Source of the DNA: an uncultured Bacteroidales bacterium | Lineage (GTDB): Bacteria > Bacteroidota > Bacteroidia > Bacteroidales > Paludibacteraceae | DNA length: 10,114 nt | NCBI GenBank assembly: GCA_937911935.1 | Contig: CALDQH010000012.1 | Location: 1 to 10,114, forward strand | Direction of reading: 5' to 3' | In this document: positions 5,760 to 10,114 of the stretch, piece by piece | Layout: each line of letters starts with the position of its first letter | Numbering within the stretch: the first letter of the stretch is position 1 | Program-made: the position numbers and the translations under genes | Notes under the pieces: model-generated | The model's database searches: none | Seen by the model: the letters and a program-made list of their open reading frames with translations, nothing else | Told to the model about the DNA's origin: nothing

Positions 5760-7679
5760 ATGGCTAATAAGTTCATTTTTACAATAACCATGCTTTGGGC
5801 GTCGATGCTGTCGGCATTGGCATTTGAAAACCCTGTGGTGTGGAGTGTTGCGTGTAGCGAAATAGATGCCGAAAAGGTTGAGGTTTCTATAACGGCTCAA
5901 ATAGAGGAGGGTTGGCATTTGTATTCACAGCATCAAAATGGCATGGCCATGCCTTTGGTGCTTAAAACGACCGATAATGAGCAGTGTACGTGGCTTACGG
6001 ATAGCGTGTGGAAAGAATCGCCTGCCTATACCGAAGAATTTAATGCAATCTTTAATGAGAATGAACGCTTTTTGAGTGGTACGGCAATATTTACTACCAC
6101 CATACAACGTTTAACGTCCGATGCGTTTACTGCTACCGTTCAGGTAGAGGGACAGGCATGTAAAATGCTTTGCGTGCCTATCAATACCGAACTAACCTTG
6201 CAAGTGCCTGCTGCAACCATAACGGCAAGTAATGAGGCTTCTGATGCCTCGCTTTGGTGGTTCTTTTTGTTGGCGTTTGGCGGTGGTCTGTTGGGTATTC
6301 TAACCCCTTGTGTATTCCCAATGGTGCCCATGACGGTATCGTATTTTATGAAAAATGGCGGTAAAAAGCAGGCTCTTTTTTATGGGGTAAGCATTGTGCT
6401 GATTTATGTGCTGTTTGGTATTGTGCTGTCGGCTATATTTGGGCAAGATTTTGCCAATATCATTAGTACGCATTGGTTGCCTAACTGTCTGTTTGCTGTT
6501 ATTTTTATCTTGTTTGCCTTTTCGCTTTTGGGTTATTTTGAAATTACCTTGCCCAATAAATGGGTAAATAAATCGGCAGGGATGGAAGAAAAAGCGGGTT
6601 ATTTAGGCACCTTCTTTATGGCACTTACCCTGGTGTTGGTGTCGTTTTCGTGTACGTTGCCCATTGCAGGTGCAGTAGCCTTAAGTGCTGCCGATGGTAG
6701 CTTTGTAAAACCCATTGTAGGTATGTTGGGTTTTTCGTTGGCATTTGCCTTGCCCTTTACCTTGTTTGCTTTCTTTCCTAATTGGCTAAAAAAACTGCCA
6801 AAATCGGGTGGTTGGATGAATACCCTAAAAGTAACCCTTGCTTTTGTAGAGTTGGCATTTGCGCTTAAATTTTTGAGCGTGCCCGATCAGGCTTATCACT
6901 GGGGTATCTTGGATAGAGAAATTTACCTGGCTCTTTGGATTGTTATTTTTGCTTTGTTGGGCATGTATTTGTTGGGTAAATTACGTTTCCCATCGGACGA
7001 TGAATATGCGGTGCAACAGTCGCCTATTCGTTTTAGCGCGGCTGTGGCTGTTTGGGTGTTTGTTGTTTATATGCTACCTGGCATGTGGGGCGCACCGCTA
7101 AATGCGCTTTCGGGTTGGTTGCCACCCATGAGCAGCCAAGATTATGTAATAAGTGGAGGTGGATTTTCGGGTTCAGAGTCTGTCGATGGAATAGAAAATA
7201 ATGGATGGGTAAGCGGGAAAACCGGAATAGGTGGCGCCGAATTGCATGCCGTTCCAGGTTTAAATGTGGTATTTGATTATGACGAGGCTATCGCATTGGC
7301 TAAACAACAAAATAAACCTGTATTTTTGGATTTTACGGGGCATGGTTGTGTAAATTGTAGGCAAGTAGAGCAGTTGGTGCTCGCCAAGCCAGAAGTTCAG
7401 CAAATGATAAACCAGCAAACCGTTATGGCAGTGCTTTACGTGGACGATAAAGTGGTGGATTTACCTGCACCTTATACAACGCACGATGGCAAGAGGCTAA
7501 CCTTGTTGGGCGATAAAAATAGGTATATTCAAAACTATATTTACCGCGAAAATGCACAGCCTTGCTATATAATGATAGATCCCAATACCCAACAGGTGTT
7601 AGCAGGGCCTATTTTTTACGAAACCAATGCAGCATCGTTTCAAAACTTCTTGCAAAAAGGCATAGATGCCCTCCGTTAA
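5760..7679 (+). CDS. dsbD: Thiol:disulfide interchange protein, full-length DsbD type
   Basis: A 639-residue inner-membrane protein that passes electrons from cytoplasmic thioredoxin across the membrane to periplasmic disulfide-reducing partners. A signal peptide spans about 1-21 (hydrophobic core then LSALA). The periplasmic N-terminal domain (about 25-150) carries a cysteine pair C134-x3-C138. The membrane domain (about 165-445) has roughly eight to nine helices with the two redox cysteines expected in DsbD: C184 in LTPCVFPMVP and C298 in SFSCTLP. The C-terminal periplasmic thioredoxin-like domain (about 500-639) has the active site CVNC at 530-533 in LDFTGHGCVNC. All three modules and all three cysteine pairs are present, so it should be functional. 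The spacing of the N-terminal pair is shorter than the five residues between them in E. coli DsbD. It appears monocistronic. Confidence 0.95.
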   Translation: MANKFIFTITMLWASMLSALAFENPVVWSVACSEIDAEKVEVSITAQIEEGWHLYSQHQNGMAMPLVLKTTDNEQCTWLTDSVWKESPAYTEEFNAIFNENERFLSGTAIFTTTIQRLTSDAFTATVQVEGQACKMLCVPINTELTLQVPAATITASNEASDASLWWFFLLAFGGGLLGILTPCVFPMVPMTVSYFMKNGGKKQALFYGVSIVLIYVLFGIVLSAIFGQDFANIISTHWLPNCLFAVIFILFAFSLLGYFEITLPNKWVNKSAGMEEKAGYLGTFFMALTLVLVSFSCTLPIAGAVALSAADGSFVKPIVGMLGFSLAFALPFTLFAFFPNWLKKLPKSGGWMNTLKVTLAFVELAFALKFLSVPDQAYHWGILDREIYLALWIVIFALLGMYLLGKLRFPSDDEYAVQQSPIRFSAAVAVWVFVVYMLPGMWGAPLNALSGWLPPMSSQDYVISGGGFSGSESVDGIENNGWVSGKTGIGGAELHAVPGLNVVFDYDEAIALAKQQNKPVFLDFTGHGCVNCRQVEQLVLAKPEVQQMINQQTVMAVLYVDDKVVDLPAPYTTHDGKRLTLLGDKNRYIQNYIYRENAQPCYIMIDPNTQQVLAGPIFYETNAASFQNFLQKGIDALR

Positions 7680-7697
7680 TAATTTTGGAATGTTAGA

Positions 7698-7729
7698 TTT
7701 GTTTTTGCGCATTGCTTTCATTATCTTTG
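7698..7729 (+). promoter_or_regulatory. Promoter of the aldolase gene
   Basis: TTTG at 7698-7701 and TATCTTTG at 7722-7729 are separated by 20 bases, a strong -33/-7 match. Initiation near 7736 would give a leader of about 50 bases ending in the A-rich run before ATG 7786. A strong promoter fits a highly expressed glycolytic gene. Confidence 0.75.
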
Positions 7730-7785
7730 TACGCTCAATAGAGTAAAATCAGTATTTTTTATTCACTAATTTAATACAAAAAAAC

Positions 7786-8781
7786 ATGGTATCTTACAAA
7801 GAACTAGGTTTGGTAAACACCAAAGAAATGTTTGCCGGTGCTATTAAAGGTGGTTATGCAATCCCTGCATTCAACTTTAATAACATGGAACAAATGCAAG
7901 CTATTATCTCGGCTTGTGCAGAACAAAAATCGCCCGTAATTTTGCAAGTATCTAGCGGTGCTCGCAAATACGCTAACCAAACTTTGTTGCGTTACATGGC
8001 ACAAGGTGCTGTAGAATTCGCAAAAGAATTGGGTTGGGAAAAACCACAAATCGCATTGCACTTGGACCACGGTAACTCGTTCGAATTGTGCAAAAGCTGC
8101 GTTGACATGGGCTTCTCTTCTGTAATGATTGACGGTTCTCACCTTCCTTACGAAGAAAACGTTGCACTTACCAAACAAGTTGTAGAATATGCTCACCAAT
8201 TCGGTGTAACCGTAGAAGGTGAATTGGGCGTATTAGCTGGTGTAGAAGACGACGTAGTAGCTGAACACAGTAACTATACTCAACCAGAAGAAGTAATCGA
8301 CTTCGTTACTCGCACAGGTTGCGACTCGTTGGCTATTTCAATTGGTACTTCTCACGGTGCTAACAAATTTACTCCCGAACAATGTACTCGCGACGAAAAT
8401 GGTATCTTGATTCCTCCTCCATTGCGTTTCGACATCTTGAAAGAAATTGAAGAAAAACTTCCTGGATTCCCAATCGTATTGCACGGTTCTTCTTCAGTTC
8501 CTCAAGAATACGTTAAAATCATCAACGAAAACGGTGGTAAACTAAAAGACGCTGTAGGTATTCCAGAAGAACAATTGCGTAAAGCTGCTGCTTCTGCAGT
8601 TTGCAAAATCAACATCGACTCTGACGGTCGTTTGGCGATGACTGCTGCTGTACGTCAATTCTTCAACACAGATCCTGACAAATTTGACCCACGTCAATAT
8701 TTAGGACCTGCTCGCGAAGAGTTGAAAAAACTTTACACCCACAAAGTTGTAAACGTTTTGGGTTCTGCAGGTAAAGCATAA
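7786..8781 (+). CDS. fba: Class II fructose-1,6-bisphosphate aldolase
   Basis: A 331-residue cytoplasmic enzyme of glycolysis and gluconeogenesis that splits fructose 1,6-bisphosphate into dihydroxyacetone phosphate and glyceraldehyde 3-phosphate using a divalent metal (usually Zn2+). LHLDHG (91-96) carries the catalytic aspartate D94 and metal ligand H95. VMIDGSH is at 113-119 and VEGELG at 143-148 (acidic ligand region). SIGTSHG (185-191) supplies H190 and VLHGSS (231-236) supplies H233. NIDSD at 276-280 corresponds to the phosphate-binding NID/TD motif. Length and motif order fit the longer class IIB-like aldolases of this phylum. Two-fold codons mostly end in C (AAC, GAC, TTC, CAC), unlike the T-ending preference in neighbouring dsbD. 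That points to strong selection for high expression rather than transfer. No terminator separates dsbD from it, but it has its own promoter. Confidence 0.97.
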   Translation: MVSYKELGLVNTKEMFAGAIKGGYAIPAFNFNNMEQMQAIISACAEQKSPVILQVSSGARKYANQTLLRYMAQGAVEFAKELGWEKPQIALHLDHGNSFELCKSCVDMGFSSVMIDGSHLPYEENVALTKQVVEYAHQFGVTVEGELGVLAGVEDDVVAEHSNYTQPEEVIDFVTRTGCDSLAISIGTSHGANKFTPEQCTRDENGILIPPPLRFDILKEIEEKLPGFPIVLHGSSSVPQEYVKIINENGGKLKDAVGIPEEQLRKAAASAVCKINIDSDGRLAMTAAVRQFFNTDPDKFDPRQYLGPAREELKKLYTHKVVNVLGSAGKA

Positions 8782-8784
8782 TTC

Positions 8785-8811
8785 GGAGAATTTTTAACAT
8801 AAAAATCCTCC
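8785..8811. other. AT-rich hairpin just after fba
   Basis: GGAGAATTTTT (8785-8795) can pair with AAAAATCCTCC (8801-8811) around a 5-base loop with one mismatch. It starts four bases after the stop codon and precedes the main terminator hairpin. It may protect the 3' end of the mRNA or act as an auxiliary terminator; the role is a guess. Confidence 0.45.
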
Positions 8812-8819
8812 TCTAGTAT

Positions 8820-8857
8820 AAAAAAAGAGGCTGACATTTTTAGTCAGTCTCTTTTTT
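8820..8857 (+). terminator. Rho-independent terminator after fba
   Basis: AAAAAGAGGCTGAC pairs with GTCAGTCTCTTTTT (one G-U pair) around a 7-base AT loop, ending in a six-T tract. The A-run on the left means it could also work from the other strand. Confidence 0.88.
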
Positions 8858-8910
8858 GTACCAGAGTATTGTTTATTCTAGTAGTATTGAACAATAAGCG
8901 GTGTAATAGT

Positions 8911-8944
8911 AAAAATAAAAGGACTAACCGGTAGGTTAGTCCTT
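8911..8944 (-). terminator. Rho-independent terminator after rpoD
   Basis: An 11-bp perfect stem (8919-8929 with 8934-8944, AAGGACTAACC/GGTTAGTCCTT) has a 4-base loop. On the minus strand it is followed by TTATTTTT. It lies 23 bases past the rpoD stop and faces the fba terminator. Confidence 0.85.
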
Positions 8945-8966
8945 CTACTTTTTGGGGTTATGTATA

Positions 8967-9827
8967 TTATCCTAAATAACCTTTTAATTGTTTGCTGCGT
9001 GCGCTTGTTTTTAGGCGACGAATGGCTTTTTCTTTAATTTGACGAACACGTTCACGTGTCAAACCAAATTTATCACCAATTTCTTCTAAAGTCATTTCTT
9101 GGCAGCCGATGCCAAAGAAGCATACGATGATTTTCTTTTCGCGTTCGCTCAAGGTGTTAAGTGCACGATCAATTTCTTTCGACAACGATTCGTTCATTAA
9201 CTCGCGGTCGGCGATAGGAGAATCGTCGTTTACCAACACGTCCAAAAGACTGTTGTCTTCGCCTTCAACAAATGGAGCATCAACCGAAATGTGACGGCCA
9301 GATACTTTTAAGGTGTCCGAAATTTTGTCGATAGGAATATCCAACTCTTCTGACAATTCTTGAGGAGAGGGGCGACGTTCGTGTTCTTGTTCAAACTTAG
9401 AAAGAGCCTTGTTGATTTTATTGAGCGAACCAACTTGGTTAAGTGGCAAACGTACAATACGCGATTGTTCTGCTAATGCTTGCAAGATGGATTGACGAAT
9501 CCACCATACGGCATAAGAGATAAACTTGAAACCACGGGTTTCATCAAATTTTTCTGCCGCTTTGATAAGCCCTAAGTTGCCTTCGTTAATCAAGTCGGGC
9601 AAGCTTAATCCTTGGTTTTGGTATTGTTTAGCAACAGACACAACAAAACGTAGGTTGGCACGGGTTAATTTTTCCAAGGCAATGCGGTCGCCTTTTTTGA
9701 TGCGTTGCGCCAATTCTACCTCTTCTTCTACTGTGATAAGGTCTTCTCTACCAATCTCTTGTAGATACTTGTCCAACGAAGCACTTTCTCTGTTGGTAAT
9801 TGATTTTACAATTTTAAGCTGTCTCAT
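8967..9827 (-). CDS. rpoD: Primary RNA polymerase sigma factor
   Basis: A 286-residue group 1 sigma-70 factor that directs core RNA polymerase to housekeeping promoters. It starts MRQLKIVKSITNRES, with region 1.2 at about 15-45. Region 2 spans about 55-120 and includes LRFVVSVAKQY, DLINEGNLGLIKA and the -10-reading segment FDETRGFKFISYAVWWIRQS. Region 3 follows (about 125-205), then region 4 with the helix-turn-helix MTLEEIGDKFGLTRERVRQI (245-264). Region 1.1 is absent, as in the primary sigma factor of Bacteroides, which recognises the unusual TTTG/TAnnTTTG promoters seen through this window. ATG 9827 is chosen; a longer reading from TTG 9884 would translate the promoter. C236 and C242 in the FFGIG segment are unusual compared with the relatives I remember. 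It is divergent from rnpB. Confidence 0.97.
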   Translation of the reverse strand: MRQLKIVKSITNRESASLDKYLQEIGREDLITVEEEVELAQRIKKGDRIALEKLTRANLRFVVSVAKQYQNQGLSLPDLINEGNLGLIKAAEKFDETRGFKFISYAVWWIRQSILQALAEQSRIVRLPLNQVGSLNKINKALSKFEQEHERRPSPQELSEELDIPIDKISDTLKVSGRHISVDAPFVEGEDNSLLDVLVNDDSPIADRELMNESLSKEIDRALNTLSEREKKIIVCFFGIGCQEMTLEEIGDKFGLTRERVRQIKEKAIRRLKTSARSKQLKGYLG

Positions 9828-9853
9828 GATGCTATTTCGGGCAAAATAAAGCG

Positions 9854-9884
9854 CAAATATAGTAAAGAATTGCAAAGATAGCAA
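9854..9884 (-). promoter_or_regulatory. Promoter of rpoD, with two candidate -7 boxes
   Basis: On the minus strand TATATTTG (9861-9854) lies 20 bases after TTG (9884-9882), a good match that would start transcription near 9847, about 20 bases before the ATG. A second perfect -7 box, TATCTTTG (9880-9873), lies 19 bases further upstream between the two and could give an earlier start. Confidence 0.6.
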
Positions 9885-9912
9885 GTAGAATGTTTAATTT
9901 TTAGATAAATTC

Positions 9913-9943
9913 TTTGAGGAAAGAGCGAAATGCCGTATCTTCG
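9913..9943 (+). promoter_or_regulatory. Promoter of rnpB
   Basis: TTTG at 9913-9916 and TATCTTCG at 9936-9943 are separated by 19 bases. The -7 box departs from consensus at one base (TTCG for TTTG). Initiation would be near 9950. Confidence 0.65.
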
Positions 9944-9949
9944 CACCCA

Positions 9950-10114
9950 AATAAAAACAGTACGTCGGTTTGTCGCTGGCAATGTATATTGCGAGAGGAA
10001 AGTCCGGGCAATACAGGACACCGTGTTTCTGAAAGTAGAAGCTATCAGCGATGGTAGGTTAGCGTAGAAGAAAATAACCGCCCGCAAGGGTAAGGGTGAG
10101 AAGGCGGGGTAAGA
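9950..10114 (+). ncRNA. rnpB: RNase P RNA, 5' portion (runs off the right edge)
   Basis: This is the catalytic RNA of RNase P, which cuts the 5' leader from precursor tRNAs. The universally conserved segment GAGGAAAGTCCGGGC (9995-10009, the 5' strand of helix P4 and its flank) is unmistakable. Before it, GGCAAT and ATTGCG form a small hairpin consistent with P3. Further on, AAAATAACCGCC (about 10071-10082) and GGGTAAGGGTGAGAAGGCGG (about 10088-10107) match conserved regions of the specificity half and the following joints in bacterial RNase P RNAs. About 165 of the usual 350-400 bases are present. The exact 5' end is estimated from the promoter; bases from about 9958 likely form the P1 strand. 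Confidence 0.93.

Noticed and set aside
4224..7694. Shared 12-mer ATTTTGGAATGT upstream of two promoters (about 4224 and 7683)
   Set aside because: A single 12-base match between AT-rich regions is expected by chance in 10 kb, and its position relative to the -7 boxes differs.
9828..9884. Longer N-terminus for rpoD starting at TTG 9884
   Set aside because: The added 19 residues would be translated from the promoter boxes, and the family starts at MRQLK.

Overview
The window looks like a chromosomal segment of a Bacteroidota bacterium, most likely order Bacteroidales. Three things point there. The proteins (ValS, a 286-residue primary sigma factor without region 1.1, class II aldolase, start of an NADP-type glutamate dehydrogenase) read like that group. 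Start codons follow A-rich leaders rather than strong Shine-Dalgarno sites. Many genes are preceded by the phylum's promoter pattern, TTTG about 19-20 bases upstream of TAnnTTTG. The species cannot be named from this alone.

Layout from left to right. The 5' end of a glutamate dehydrogenase gene runs leftwards off the edge (1-118). A non-coding stretch of about 700 bases follows. It holds two arrays of 8-base repeats, four degenerate tandem copies of an 80-90 base hairpin-forming unit, and a 14-base tandem repeat just before valS. Then come valS (valyl-tRNA synthetase), a tRNA-Val(UAC) gene with its own promoter and terminator, a zinc-ribbon Nudix hydrolase, and a two-gene unit made of a small unrecognised ORF and a VapD-family endoribonuclease. 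A 22-bp perfect hairpin terminator separates vapD from a convergent ZIP metal transporter. That transporter is divergent from a full-length DsbD-type thiol:disulfide interchange protein, with a third 8-base repeat array between their promoters. Class II fructose-bisphosphate aldolase follows, then two convergent terminators, the primary sigma factor rpoD on the minus strand, and the 5' part of the RNase P RNA gene, divergent from rpoD and running off the right edge.

Most genes are housekeeping (translation, glycolysis, transcription, tRNA processing, envelope redox, metal uptake) and appear to be separate transcription units rather than one operon. Two places deserve attention. One is the putative toxin-antitoxin pair at 4307-4824, whose upstream partner I do not recognise. 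The other is the repeat-rich non-coding DNA, whose hairpin stems change in a compensating way between copies and whose 8-base arrays recur at three places in 5.6 kb, two of them in promoter or leader regions.
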